Shown piece by piece: positions 24,425-34,957 of a stretch of DNA of 64,000 nucleotides. Made by a program: the position numbers and the translations under genes. The notes beneath the pieces are model-generated. The model worked only from the letters and a program-made list of their open reading frames with translations, was not told the origin of the DNA and ran no database searches. How positions within the stretch are numbered: position 1 is the first letter of the stretch; each line of letters starts with the position of its first letter. This DNA comes from Paenibacillus dendrobii. GTDB taxonomy: Bacteria > Bacillota > Bacilli > Paenibacillales > Paenibacillaceae. The DNA is taken from the NCBI RefSeq assembly GCF_009807035.1, contig NZ_WUBI01000004.1, positions 372,001 to 436,000 on the forward strand, given 5' to 3'.

Positions 24425-25741
24425 ATGAAAAAATTATTATCGTTATCATTGGTAGTGTGTCTGATGATAACAATGCTTGCAGCTTGCGGTGGAAAGGATA
24501 CCGTCTCCAGCACAAATACGGGTACGGATGCGGCCGGCTCGGATAACAACGCTGAGACAAAGGATACCGGGGACTCTGCCAAGGATGATGGACCAAGCGG
24601 GAAGCTTGTGTTTCTGACCAACCGGACCGATATGATCGGCAAGCAGTATGACGACTACAAAAAACGTTTTGAAGAAAAGTATCCGAATGTGGACCTGCAG
24701 TTTGAAGCAATCACAGACTACGATAAAAATGTAAAAATCCGTATCTCCTCGGGTGAGTATCCGGATGTGGTATTCATTCCTACCATTCCGAATGCAGACC
24801 TTCCAAAATACTTTGAGCCGCTCGATGATATTCAGTTCTCCGGAGATCTTTATTTTAAAGATGCGAAGGTTCAGGATGGCAAAATGTACGGCATATCCTC
24901 CGGCGCTTCGACGGTGGGGATCGTATACAACAATAAGGCGTTTGAAAAAGCTGGTATCACCGAGATGCCTAAAACTTATGATGAGTTTCTTGCCATCTGC
25001 GAAAAGCTGAAGAATGCGGGCATTGTACCGCTGGCTTCCAACTTTAAGGACAAATGGCCGCTCGATACTTGGGTATATGATGTACCTTCCATAATCAGCG
25101 GCAAGACGGACCATGAAATGAAACGTGCCGAAACCGACACGCCGTACACCATGGACAACGAATACGGGAAGTCGTGGGGCATGTTAAGAGAGCTGCAGCA
25201 GAAGGGTTATTTGGAGAAGGATGTTAACTCAACCAACTGGGAGCAGTCCAAAAAAGATATCGCTCAAGGCAAAATGGCCATGTACCTTCTTGGCAACTGG
25301 GTCATTAACCAGGTTATCGAGAATGGCGCACCTTCGGAGGATGTCGGCTTCTTCCCGTTCCCTGCGGACAATTCCGGACAATATAAAGCCCCTTTGAACC
25401 CTGACTTCTTCTATGCCGTCAATAAAAACGGTAACGTGAAGGCGGCGAAGGCTTTCGTGCAATGGATGATGGAAGACTCGGGCTATGAGGATTTTGCCGG
25501 CTTCATCCCTGTCCTGAAGAACAAGGAACCTAAACTGCCGCAGCTGGCCGAGTTCAACAACTATAAACCGCAATTCCTGGAGGCTGTTTTTGGGGATGAC
25601 ACGGCGACTGCGATTCAAAACAAGGCTCAAATGGACCAACAAGCCATGGTGCAGGAGTTTGTATTAAGCAAGGATCCGCAGAAGGTACTGGACAAATATG
25701 ATGCAGCGTGGGCAAAGGCGAAGAAGAGCTTGGGGAAATGA
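24425..25741 (+). CDS. Sugar ABC importer, substrate-binding lipoprotein
   Basis: The 438-aa family 1 solute-binding protein has a lipoprotein signal ending in LAACGG (Cys 21-22 region), an acidic Ser/Asp/Asn-rich linker to about residue 60, then the binding fold (FLTNRTDMIGKQYDDYKKRF, STVGIVYNNKAFEKAGI, KMAMYLLGNWVINQVIENGA). It is the extracytoplasmic receptor of the importer whose two permeases follow. The island enzymes suggest beta-manno-oligosaccharides as ligand. It is paralogous to the kinase-linked binding protein at 13334. AAGGGGAG lies just before the ATG, and the promoter carries a perfect cre. Confidence 0.92.
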   Translation: MKKLLSLSLVVCLMITMLAACGGKDTVSSTNTGTDAAGSDNNAETKDTGDSAKDDGPSGKLVFLTNRTDMIGKQYDDYKKRFEEKYPNVDLQFEAITDYDKNVKIRISSGEYPDVVFIPTIPNADLPKYFEPLDDIQFSGDLYFKDAKVQDGKMYGISSGASTVGIVYNNKAFEKAGITEMPKTYDEFLAICEKLKNAGIVPLASNFKDKWPLDTWVYDVPSIISGKTDHEMKRAETDTPYTMDNEYGKSWGMLRELQQKGYLEKDVNSTNWEQSKKDIAQGKMAMYLLGNWVINQVIENGAPSEDVGFFPFPADNSGQYKAPLNPDFFYAVNKNGNVKAAKAFVQWMMEDSGYEDFAGFIPVLKNKEPKLPQLAEFNNYKPQFLEAVFGDDTATAIQNKAQMDQQAMVQEFVLSKDPQKVLDKYDAAWAKAKKSLGK

Positions 25742-25898
25742 TCCGCCAGCAGCCGATGAATCGAACAGAAGACTATAGATCGCCATGAAGCATGGAACAT
25801 GCCGCAGCGGCTTTCGGGAGGGAAATTCCGGAAGCCACGCGGCTGATCTATTTGCTCTTCGACAGGCGATCATCATCAATGTGGGAGGAAGGGATACC

Positions 25899-26783
25899 AT
25901 GCTCAGCCATCTTTCGTTTCGCAAGCAGAAGACCATTATCATGATCCTATTCACGGTAGTGCCTCTGCTTTTGCTGCTTACTTTTGCCTATTATCCGGCC
26001 GTTGAGCTCGTTCGTTTAAGCTTCACCAACTGGGATGGACTGAGTCCGGACAAACAGTGGATCGGGTGGGAAAACTATAAGGAGGTTTTTTCTAATCCGG
26101 AAATTTTCGGGGTATTCAAGCATAACCTTGCCTATTTTGTGGTAGGGATCGTCCAGAACCTATTGGCAATCTATTTTGCCGTCCTGCTGAACAGCAAGCT
26201 AAGGGGCAAATTATTTTTCCGTCTGCTGCTGTTCCTGCCCTATATCCTGAACGGGGTAGCCGTAGCCTATCTTTTCGGTTATGTATTTGACACCACTCAA
26301 GGCTCTCTGAATACGGTTCTTGGGGTGTTTGGGCTTCCGTCGGAGACCAGCTGGCTCGGCAGTGAATCCTTTGTAAACTACACGCTTGCATCCATCGGGC
26401 TATGGCGCTTTATGGGCTTTAATATGGTGGTTTATCTGGCAGCGCTGCAGTCGATTCCCAAAGACATTTATGAAGCGGCGGCGATTGACGGTGCCAGCGG
26501 GTGGCAGTCTTTTGTCCGTATTACGCTTCCGAATATATATCAGATTATCGAGCTTAACCTGTTTTTGACGGTAACCGGAGCACTTGAGGTATTCGATATT
26601 CCGTTTGTTCTCACCCATGGCGGGCCAGCAGGCGCGAGCGAAACCTTCGTCATGAAAATTCTCGAAACGGCGTTCCAGTTCAATAACTACGGGCTGGCTT
26701 CGGCCATGAGCGTTGTCTTGCTGGTGCTCGTTGTCGCCGTGCTTGGCGTCCAGCGTTATTTCTTGAACAAGGGGAGGGGTTAG
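25899..26783 (+). CDS. Sugar ABC importer permease, first subunit (MalF/UgpA type)
   Basis: The 294-aa membrane protein has six predicted helices and the ATPase-contacting EAA loop EAAAIDGASGWQSFVRITLP. The stretch FTNWDGLSPDKQWIGWENYK is typical of carbohydrate type-1 permeases. The ATG at 25899 has GGGAGG about 10 nt upstream; the frame is open to 25785 but with no ribosome site and unlike family N-termini. It lies between the binding protein and the second permease, which starts 3 nt after its stop. No ATPase gene is present in the island, so a shared MsmX-type ATPase encoded elsewhere is likely. Confidence 0.92.
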   Translation: MLSHLSFRKQKTIIMILFTVVPLLLLLTFAYYPAVELVRLSFTNWDGLSPDKQWIGWENYKEVFSNPEIFGVFKHNLAYFVVGIVQNLLAIYFAVLLNSKLRGKLFFRLLLFLPYILNGVAVAYLFGYVFDTTQGSLNTVLGVFGLPSETSWLGSESFVNYTLASIGLWRFMGFNMVVYLAALQSIPKDIYEAAAIDGASGWQSFVRITLPNIYQIIELNLFLTVTGALEVFDIPFVLTHGGPAGASETFVMKILETAFQFNNYGLASAMSVVLLVLVVAVLGVQRYFLNKGRG

Positions 26784-26786
26784 GCT

Positions 26787-27629
26787 ATGGTTACTCAAAA
26801 GAACGGCGCTCAGATTGCGATCCAGACGCTCAAATACATCTCTTTACTCATTGCGGTATTCGTCATCCTGTTTCCTCCATATATCATTGTGGTCAACTCC
26901 TTTAAGACGAAGGAGGAATTCCTGAATAATCCGACGCTGTCACTGCCGGATAACTTTTTGAATTTCAGCAACTTCATCCATGCGTTCAAACAGGCGGATA
27001 TGGGCCTTGCTTTCGGCAATACCCTGATCATTATTGCGCTGACGCTCATTTTGAATATATTTCTGGGCTCCGCGTTTTGCTATGCGGTGGGCCGGTTCGA
27101 TTTTCGCGGTAAAGGCCTGATCGTGGGTTTGTTTCTGTTTGCGACGATCATTCCCCAGATTACGACGCAGGTCGTGAATTTCAAAACCATCCAGGGCATC
27201 GGCCTGACCAATAACCTCCTCGGTCCTGTCCTGCTCTATATCGGGGCAGATATTATGCAAATCTATATTTACCTGCAATTTATCCGCAATATTCCGAATG
27301 AACTCGACGAAAGTGCGATGCTTGAAGGAGCTTCTTTGTTCCGGATCTACCGCTCCATTATATTTCCGCTGCTGGCTCCGGCCACGGCAACCATCGTTAT
27401 TCTGAAGACGATTGCCATATATAATGATATGTTTACGCCATATCTGTATCTACCGAGACAGGAGCATGTCGTGGTGTCCACCTCGCTGATGCGATTTTTC
27501 GGCGTTAACAGCGGAGATTGGCAAATGGTCTCTTCAGCGATTATGATTATCATGATTCCGACAGCCATTTTGTATCTGTTCCTGCAGCGGTATATTTTCG
27601 CGGGGGTGACGAGCGGCGCGGTAAAGTAG
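26787..27629 (+). CDS. Sugar ABC importer permease, second subunit (MalG/LacG type)
   Basis: The 280-aa protein has six membrane helices, the N-terminal pattern LFPPYIIVVNSFKTKEEFL of MalG-like subunits, and an EAA-like loop DESAMLEGASLFRIYRSIIF in which the canonical EAA is DESA. It pairs with the upstream permease to form the membrane channel. It is followed after 65 nt by the response regulator gene in the same direction. Confidence 0.92.
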   Translation: MVTQKNGAQIAIQTLKYISLLIAVFVILFPPYIIVVNSFKTKEEFLNNPTLSLPDNFLNFSNFIHAFKQADMGLAFGNTLIIIALTLILNIFLGSAFCYAVGRFDFRGKGLIVGLFLFATIIPQITTQVVNFKTIQGIGLTNNLLGPVLLYIGADIMQIYIYLQFIRNIPNELDESAMLEGASLFRIYRSIIFPLLAPATATIVILKTIAIYNDMFTPYLYLPRQEHVVVSTSLMRFFGVNSGDWQMVSSAIMIIMIPTAILYLFLQRYIFAGVTSGAVK

Positions 27630-27694
27630 TATATGTTTCTATTGGTTGTACTCTACCCTCATATGTGTAAGGATACGACTTGCGAAAGGGTGTG

Positions 27695-28474
27695 ATGGCC
27701 TTGAATATCATGATCGTGGACGATGAGGAGGTTATCCGGCTGGGATTGGAAAAGATCATATCCAAGATGGACTTGGATGTGACGGTGATCGGTTCCTTCG
27801 GCAATGGGATGGATGCACTGAATCAGCTGTCCAAATATAATCCGGGCGAGGTGGATTGCCTCATTACCGATATTAAGATGCCGATGATGGATGGGCTGCG
27901 CCTGATCGAGCATGTGAGGGAGAAACTGGACCGACTTGCGATCATTGTGTTAAGCGGTTTCAGCGAGTTCGAGTATGCCCGTCAAGCGCTCCGATTCGGA
28001 GTGATGGACTACCTGCTGAAACCCATAGATAAGATGCAGCTGTATGAGCTGCTTAAGCTGTTAAAGAGTAAAGCTGTGAACGATAACGGCACAATGTCTA
28101 TGAAGGCGGCGGAAGACACCGGAGATTGGGCCGATCACGAGGCTGGCGAGCATTATGTGGTGGATCAGATTAAGGGTTTTCTGGATAAGGAATATGATAA
28201 AAACTTCGAGCTCGAGCGTTTGGCTGAGACGACGGGCATGAGTCCGAGTTATATCAGCCGCCTGTTCAAATCCACAACCGGTCATACGATTACGGATTAC
28301 TTGATCGAGGTGAGGATTGAGAAAGCTAAGCAGTTTCTGGTGGATCATCCGGATCTGAAGAATTATCAAATTTCGCAATTGGTTGGTTATAGTGACCCTG
28401 TATATTTCAACAAGCTGTTCAAACGGATGGTGCAAATGACACCCAAGGATTACAAGAAACGAAATACCAAATGA
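27695..28474 (+). CDS. YesN-type response regulator with AraC DNA-binding domain
   Basis: The 259-aa protein has an N-terminal receiver (IMIVDDEEVIRLGLEK, phospho-acceptor Asp about 59 in CLITDIKMPMMDG, then the LSGF and LLKPI motifs) and a C-terminal AraC helix-turn-helix pair (MSPSYISRLFKSTTGHT, VGYSDPVYFNKLFKRM, TPKDYKK). It has no adjacent kinase; the only YesM-type kinase in the window is the equally orphan one at 11430. The ATG at 27695 is 4 nt from AAAGGG; a TTG at 27701 is 10 nt from it and could be used. It closes the importer operon and probably activates it. Confidence 0.92.
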   Translation: MALNIMIVDDEEVIRLGLEKIISKMDLDVTVIGSFGNGMDALNQLSKYNPGEVDCLITDIKMPMMDGLRLIEHVREKLDRLAIIVLSGFSEFEYARQALRFGVMDYLLKPIDKMQLYELLKLLKSKAVNDNGTMSMKAAEDTGDWADHEAGEHYVVDQIKGFLDKEYDKNFELERLAETTGMSPSYISRLFKSTTGHTITDYLIEVRIEKAKQFLVDHPDLKNYQISQLVGYSDPVYFNKLFKRMVQMTPKDYKKRNTK

Positions 28475-28483
28475 CAGCGGTAT

Positions 28484-28525
28484 ATGCAAAAAAGAAGTCT
28501 CTCCCCGATCGGGGAGAGACTTCTT
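28484..28525 (-). terminator. Terminator of the LTA-synthase-like gene
   Basis: A perfect 34-nt palindrome (28492-28525, half-site AAGAAGTCTCTCCCCGA) runs into a T tract on the minus strand only, so it ends the leftward sulfatase gene. On the plus strand it could still act as a weak end for the regulator transcript. Confidence 0.85.
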
Positions 28526-28590
28526 AGGTTTGGAATGCAGCATATTCGTCTTCTATGGGCATGGTACCGATGGTGACGGCGCTGAGTGGT

Positions 28591-30441
28591 TTACTTCAAA
28601 GGCTGCTGGTTCACATAGCTGTCAGACAGATTGAGCAGCTTCAAAGCCCGGTTGTACTCATCCTCGGTGGTACCTTTGCCGACTGAATCGTAACCGCTCA
28701 GCGGATACTGGGTGCCATCTTCATAGCCGCTGCCTGACATGAACATCGCGTTATCGTTCAAGAAGGAACCTGTCGGCAGATAGTAACGCTCGGGAATCAG
28801 ATTGTACGTTTGATTGAGCAGATCCTGTCCGAAATGAATATAATTCTTCATGGATACTCCAAGCAGATTGGCGACCGTTGGCATGATATCAGACTGTGCG
28901 CCGATCTCTTCGCGGATCTGTTCATGCTGGACGCCGCTACCGGCAATGATAAGCGGAATGTTGAGCATGTCGGTGTACGAATATTCATGACCGTATATTT
29001 CCTTCATGAGCTCTTTATCATCGTGATCCAGCGAATAAATTGGAAGACCCATATGATCGCCGTAGAGAACGATCAGGCTGTCATCCCAAAGGCCTTTGCT
29101 CTTGAGATCGTCGATCAGTCGACCCAATGCATAATCGGCATAGTTCTGGGCCCGGATATAATCGCCGACAAAGGTGCCCTGATATCGTTCGGGAAGCTCC
29201 ATCTTATACTTGTTCGCCGGAATGGTGAACGGGTGATGCGCCGACATCGAAATGATCTGGGCATAAAAAGGTTTGTTATCCTGGTCCATTTCCTTCATTT
29301 TATCCGTGGACTTTGCGTACAGCACTTCATCAGAAGAGCCGAAGAACACCATGTCCTCTGTACCGAAGAAGGATTGGTCGTAGTAATGCTGGAAGCCAAG
29401 AGATGAGTATAGCTCCGCGCGGTTCCAGAACTGCACGTTATTGGTATGCAAAGTGGCGGTGTTGTAACCATTCTCCTCCAGCAGCCGGGGCAAACTCGGA
29501 AGTTTTTTGTCTACGTACTTCTGGGTTGCCGCGCCGTCTGGCGGGATATAAAAGGAAGTATTCACGACGAACTCGGCGTCGGATGTATTTCCCTGTCCAA
29601 CCTGTTGGTTGAAGTTTGAGAAATAAAGCTGCTCGTTTGCGAGTTTGTTCATATTCGGCGTAATTTCCTTGCCGTCGATCTTCAGGTTAATGAGAAAGTT
29701 CTGGAAAGATTCCAATTGGATGATAATCAGGTTTTTTCCCTTTGCGTTGCCGTAGTACTTCGGATTTTCAGGCACGGTAATTCCCTTTAACTTGTCGATG
29801 GAAGCTTGGTTGATGTTCTTTAATGGCACAAGTGGTTCCTTCTTAAGAGAGAGAATGGTATAGGCCTCGTAATTCAGAATGCCCATTTGCTGGGCTTTTT
29901 TGATTTCGTTCATGCTGGCCCGGTTCGGGAGAATGTTGAACAGACAGACCATCAGGCACAAGATGAATACGACCGATACAATGCTTTTTTTGGTCTTGTG
30001 CTTTATGCTGCGTCTCCAGTCTTTGACCCTCCGGCTCTTAAGCAGCAGCACGAACAGGACGATAATATCGGCGAAGACGAGCAGATAATACGGATCCATG
30101 AGCGAGAATACACTGCTTTTCACTTCGGTCACCTGGTTGACCTGAGCCAGAGCATGATAGGTAACGATGACGCCGTAATACTTGAAGTACATAATGACTG
30201 CAAAAAATACGCCGGTGAGGATCAGGTTCACAATGGTGTAGTTCATTAATTTTCGCTTGGAAGAGAACCATTCGATAAGGCAGAAGAGCAACCAAACAAA
30301 AGGTACCTCGGTAATCAGCACCTTCCAGGGCAGCCAGTCGCCGAAGGTTACGGCCCAGGCCAGATATCCTTTGAGCAGGAGTATGATCGTAAAAATAACG
30401 AACGGTTTTTTGAAAAAATGGGTAATGGATTCACGTGACAC
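28591..30441 (-). CDS. LTA synthase family membrane sulfatase-like enzyme
   Basis: The 616-aa protein has about five N-terminal membrane helices (to about residue 180) and an extracellular sulfatase-fold domain. Metal and active-site blocks are LIIIQLESFQNF, the nucleophile stretch GQGNTSDAEFVVNTSFY (Thr), SMSAHHPF and LYGDHMGLP. LtaS-type enzymes polymerise glycerol-phosphate from phosphatidylglycerol into lipoteichoic acid, or prime it. The start is a GTG at 30441, with GGAGGG 10 nt upstream; an open frame to 30477 lacks a ribosome site. It stands alone, with a terminator on its left. Whether it is the main synthase or a secondary paralogue cannot be told here. Confidence 0.9.
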   Translation of the reverse strand: MSRESITHFFKKPFVIFTIILLLKGYLAWAVTFGDWLPWKVLITEVPFVWLLFCLIEWFSSKRKLMNYTIVNLILTGVFFAVIMYFKYYGVIVTYHALAQVNQVTEVKSSVFSLMDPYYLLVFADIIVLFVLLLKSRRVKDWRRSIKHKTKKSIVSVVFILCLMVCLFNILPNRASMNEIKKAQQMGILNYEAYTILSLKKEPLVPLKNINQASIDKLKGITVPENPKYYGNAKGKNLIIIQLESFQNFLINLKIDGKEITPNMNKLANEQLYFSNFNQQVGQGNTSDAEFVVNTSFYIPPDGAATQKYVDKKLPSLPRLLEENGYNTATLHTNNVQFWNRAELYSSLGFQHYYDQSFFGTEDMVFFGSSDEVLYAKSTDKMKEMDQDNKPFYAQIISMSAHHPFTIPANKYKMELPERYQGTFVGDYIRAQNYADYALGRLIDDLKSKGLWDDSLIVLYGDHMGLPIYSLDHDDKELMKEIYGHEYSYTDMLNIPLIIAGSGVQHEQIREEIGAQSDIMPTVANLLGVSMKNYIHFGQDLLNQTYNLIPERYYLPTGSFLNDNAMFMSGSGYEDGTQYPLSGYDSVGKGTTEDEYNRALKLLNLSDSYVNQQPLK

Positions 30442-30830
30442 GATACAACTTCCCTCCGTTGTAAAACAGCTGGTCAAACGACAATTGGCAGCGATTGGTT
30501 AAATAACTTAGCTGATAAGCTTTTTATATTGATAAAAACATTATGCCCCGGGGGAGTGAAGAAGTCAAAACCAGGGAAATACCTGCCTAGGTATATAAGA
30601 AAAATATGTAAATATGAATCAAGGCTGTTGACGTTTTATTTCCTGCTGTCACATTGTTATGAGTAATGAATATATGTAGGCTGGACCGGAATGTTGACTG
30701 GTTAGGGGCCAAAAAACATGCATAGGAACCGTTTATTATTAATAATAGTAGGAAACAGAAAGGGTACAGCAAACAAAGATGCTCGGCAGATGGGTGTAAT
30801 TAGCGGCTTCCCGCACGGAAGAAGAATAAA
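30442..30830. other. AT-rich intergenic stretch without a gene
   Basis: About 390 nt between the LTA-synthase-like gene start and the gdhA terminator. It holds a short inverted repeat (ATACCT 30579-30584, AGGTAT 30589-30594) and probably the promoter of the LTA-synthase-like gene, but I see no convincing -35/-10 pair, open frame with a ribosome site, or RNA motif. Confidence 0.5.
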
Positions 30831-30870
30831 AAACGAAAAAGCATCCGGTTATCCGAATGCCTTTTCGTTT
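30831..30870 (-). terminator. Terminator of gdhA
   Basis: AAACGAAAAAGCATCCGG (from 30831) pairs with CCGAATGCCTTTTCGTTT (to about 30870) around TTAT, with two mismatches. It lies 20 nt past the gdhA stop and gives a T-rich minus-strand tail. Confidence 0.82.
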
Positions 30871-30890
30871 ATTTTATAATGAAGAACGAA

Positions 30891-32282
<1,392 letters not shown>

Positions 32283-32291
32283 TTATTCCCT

Positions 32292-32360
32292 AGATTCAAG
32301 ATTACAGAATGCTGAAGCATTAAATGGCTTAAGGCTCACGCATTCTGTAAGCATGAATCT
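32292..32360 (-). repeat. Long inverted repeat forming the gdhA leader hairpin
   Basis: Arms 32292-32312 and 32340-32360 pair at 18 of 21 positions; the left arm begins AGATTCA and ends TTACAGAATGC, the right arm is its complement, with a 3-nt internal mismatch. The 27-nt spacer also contains short complementary stretches. It begins about 8 nt after the predicted gdhA transcription start and ends about 10 nt before the ribosome site. Confidence 0.85.
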
Positions 32361-32374
32361 GTATTTAAAAAAGA

Positions 32375-32404
32375 ATTATACACGAGTAGTCGGGAAATCT
32401 TCAA
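32375..32404 (-). promoter_or_regulatory. Predicted gdhA promoter
   Basis: On the minus strand TTGAAG (32399-32404) and TATAAT (32375-32380) are separated by 18 bp, placing the transcript start near 32368. Confidence 0.7.
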
Positions 32405-32558
32405 CCCTTTAATACTTTAAATAGGCATTGAATTTAAAAAAATTTTTATTTTCTGAAACATTTCAGACACTTTTATGGGATATTTAGCCTCAAAGCAAGG
32501 GCTGAGTAGGCTCTGTTTTTAGGTTGTGGTATGATGAATAAAAATAAAAGGGGAACGG

Positions 32559-34853
32559 GTGATCCTATTGTCTGGTGCAGAAGAGGAAATGACGGTCGTT
32601 CATATTTCGGTAAGGCCGCTCGTGGAATATGTATTCAGAAGCGGGAGCATAGATTCCGGGTTTCGTACCGCCACCGCCATGCATGAGGGGACCCGAATTC
32701 ACCAGAAGGTGCAGCGGAGCTATCAGGAAGGGGACCAAAAGGAAGTCTACCTAAAAGCGGAAATTCCGCATGATGGCATCGTGTACCAGATCGAGGGAAG
32801 ATGCGACGGGCTGATTCAAACAGAGCATGGCTGGATGATCGATGAGATTAAATCAACTTCGGCAGGGCTCGATATGCTGGAGGGGGGACGCGACGTACAT
32901 TGGGCGCAAGCACAAGTGTATGCCTATATTGTAGCGAAGGAACAGGCGCTTGCGCAAGTGGGCGTGCAGTTGACCTACGTGGATACGGTTTCGGGGGAGG
33001 AGCGACGTTACAATCGTTCATTAACCCGAACAGAGCTTACCGATTTCGTGCAAAGCGTGGTATCGCAGTATGCTCCGTATGCTGTGCTGCGGCTGCAGAA
33101 TGGCAGAGAGCGGGATGAGAGCATCCGGGTCCTTCCATTTCCTTTTGATACCTACCGCGAAGGTCAGCGGAAGTTGGCTGGGGCCGTGTATGGGGCGGTC
33201 AAAGAAAAGAAGAAACTATTTGCTAAGGCGCCTACCGGGATTGGCAAGACGATGTCCACTCTGTTTCCATCGGTAAAGGCTATGGGTGAGGGGCTGGTAC
33301 AGCAAATTTTTTATCTGACGGCCAAGACCATTACCCGCACCGCCGCTGAGCAAGCGCTGTCACTTCTGGAGAACAAGGGGCTGCGTCTGCAGGCTCTTAC
33401 CATTACGGCGAAGGACAAAGTATGCTTCCAGGAGGAAACGAATTGCAGCAAGGAAGCCTGTCCCTTTGCCGACGGATATTACGACCGGATCAACGGAGCC
33501 GTGCTGGACATTCTTTCACACGAGACTCTCATGACAAGACAGGTGCTGGAACAGTACGCTCGCAAGCACAGGGTGTGCCCGTTCGAGTTCTCGCTGGATA
33601 CCGCCTACGGCGTGGATGCGGTTATCTGCGATTATAATTATATTTTTGATCCCAGGGTGTCGCTTAAGCGCTTGATCGAGGAGCAGAAAAAAAGGACGGT
33701 GCTGCTGGTCGATGAGGCGCATAACCTGGTGGACCGGGGACGGGAGATGTTCTCTGCAACCATTGGTAAAGCAGAATTTTTGCAGCTCAAGCGCGACTAT
33801 AAATCATCGAACCGGGCGATAGCGGGGGCAGCCGATGCCATTAACAAGTATTTCATTGAGCTCAGAAAAGCCTGCGGCGATGACCGTCAGCAGCTGTCCA
33901 AGGAGCCGCCGGAGGAGCTGGCAGGCCTGCTGGAGAGCTTTGCGGTTGAAGCGGAACGGGTGCTGGCCGGAGGGGGAGAGGATCGACAGCTGCTGCTGGA
34001 TGCGTATTTTGCCGCGCAGAATTTTATCCGCACGGCAAAGCTGTATGACAGCCGTTATATCACGTATGCGGAAGTACAGCGCAGCGATGTCACCTTGCGG
34101 ATGTTTTGCCTCGATCCTTCATACCTGCTGTCCCAGGCGGATAAAGGCTTCCGTTCGGCCGTGTTCTTCTCGGCAACCTTGTCGCCGATCTCCTATTACA
34201 GGGACATGCTGGGCGCAGATGGGGAGGATTACAGCATCTCCGTCCCTTCTCCGTTCCGCAGGGAGCAGCTGGATGTCCGTATCCTGCCTGTGTCCACGAG
34301 ATACCATGACCGTGAGCGGACACGTGAGCAGATCGCCGATTTACTCTTTGAAATGTTTTCGGAGCGTCTTGGCAACTATATGGTGTTTTTTCCCTCTTAT
34401 CAGTATTTGCAGAGCGTTTATGAAGTCTTTATGGAGAAATACCCCGGGATGCGGACGATCGTGCAAGGATCAGGCATGGCTGAAGATGAGCGGGAACGGT
34501 TTCTGGATGCTTTTCAGGCTGATAACCGGGAGACGTTGGCGGGTTTCGCAGTTCTGGGCGGTATTTTTTCGGAAGGCATTGATCTGCAGGGTGACCGCCT
34601 CATCGGCGTGGCCGTGGTTGGCGTCGGACTGCCTCAGCTCGGGCTGGAGCGCAACTTGATCAAGGAGCATTTTAATGGAGAAGGCAAGAACGGTTATGAT
34701 TATGCATACGTACTGCCGGGGATGAACAAGGTGCTTCAGGCCGGGGGGAGGCTGATTCGCTCAGAGCAGGATGAGGGCGTTCTGCTATTGATTGATGATC
34801 GCTTTCGTCAGCCGCATTACCGTAATCTGCTCCCGGCAGAGTGGAAGGATTAA
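32559..34853 (+). CDS. PD-(D/E)xK nuclease-DinG/XPD-type helicase fusion
   Basis: The 764-aa protein joins two parts. Residues about 1-150 look like a RecB/Cas4-type nuclease: HEGTRIHQKVQ, RCDGLI (Asp about 84-86) and DEIKST (the ExK motif near 96-98). From about 200 it is a superfamily 2 helicase: Walker A APTGIGKTMST, DEAH box LLVDEAHNLV (about 383), FFSATLSP, and motif VI AGGRLIRSEQDEG. Four cysteines (VCFQEETNCSKEACPF and HRVCPF, about 289-341) fit the 4Fe-4S site of XPD/DinG helicases. The GTG at 32559 is 5 nt after AAGGGG; a TTG at 32568 or ATG at 32589 are alternatives. Probably acts in DNA repair or on R-loops. Confidence 0.88.
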   Translation: MILLSGAEEEMTVVHISVRPLVEYVFRSGSIDSGFRTATAMHEGTRIHQKVQRSYQEGDQKEVYLKAEIPHDGIVYQIEGRCDGLIQTEHGWMIDEIKSTSAGLDMLEGGRDVHWAQAQVYAYIVAKEQALAQVGVQLTYVDTVSGEERRYNRSLTRTELTDFVQSVVSQYAPYAVLRLQNGRERDESIRVLPFPFDTYREGQRKLAGAVYGAVKEKKKLFAKAPTGIGKTMSTLFPSVKAMGEGLVQQIFYLTAKTITRTAAEQALSLLENKGLRLQALTITAKDKVCFQEETNCSKEACPFADGYYDRINGAVLDILSHETLMTRQVLEQYARKHRVCPFEFSLDTAYGVDAVICDYNYIFDPRVSLKRLIEEQKKRTVLLVDEAHNLVDRGREMFSATIGKAEFLQLKRDYKSSNRAIAGAADAINKYFIELRKACGDDRQQLSKEPPEELAGLLESFAVEAERVLAGGGEDRQLLLDAYFAAQNFIRTAKLYDSRYITYAEVQRSDVTLRMFCLDPSYLLSQADKGFRSAVFFSATLSPISYYRDMLGADGEDYSISVPSPFRREQLDVRILPVSTRYHDRERTREQIADLLFEMFSERLGNYMVFFPSYQYLQSVYEVFMEKYPGMRTIVQGSGMAEDERERFLDAFQADNRETLAGFAVLGGIFSEGIDLQGDRLIGVAVVGVGLPQLGLERNLIKEHFNGEGKNGYDYAYVLPGMNKVLQAGGRLIRSEQDEGVLLLIDDRFRQPHYRNLLPAEWKD

Positions 34854-34957
34854 TGGTGCGTATAGTCCCTGCACGTATCCCGAAAAGGAAGGATAGCCCG
34901 CAGGAGATGTGTTAGGTATAATGGACGGTAAATATGCGTAAAAGGTGGGCATCTGTC

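Noticed and set aside
28492-28525. Perfect 34-nt palindrome as a recombination or regulator site
   Set aside because: Its position 66 nt after a gene end and the T tract on the minus strand make it an ordinary terminator.
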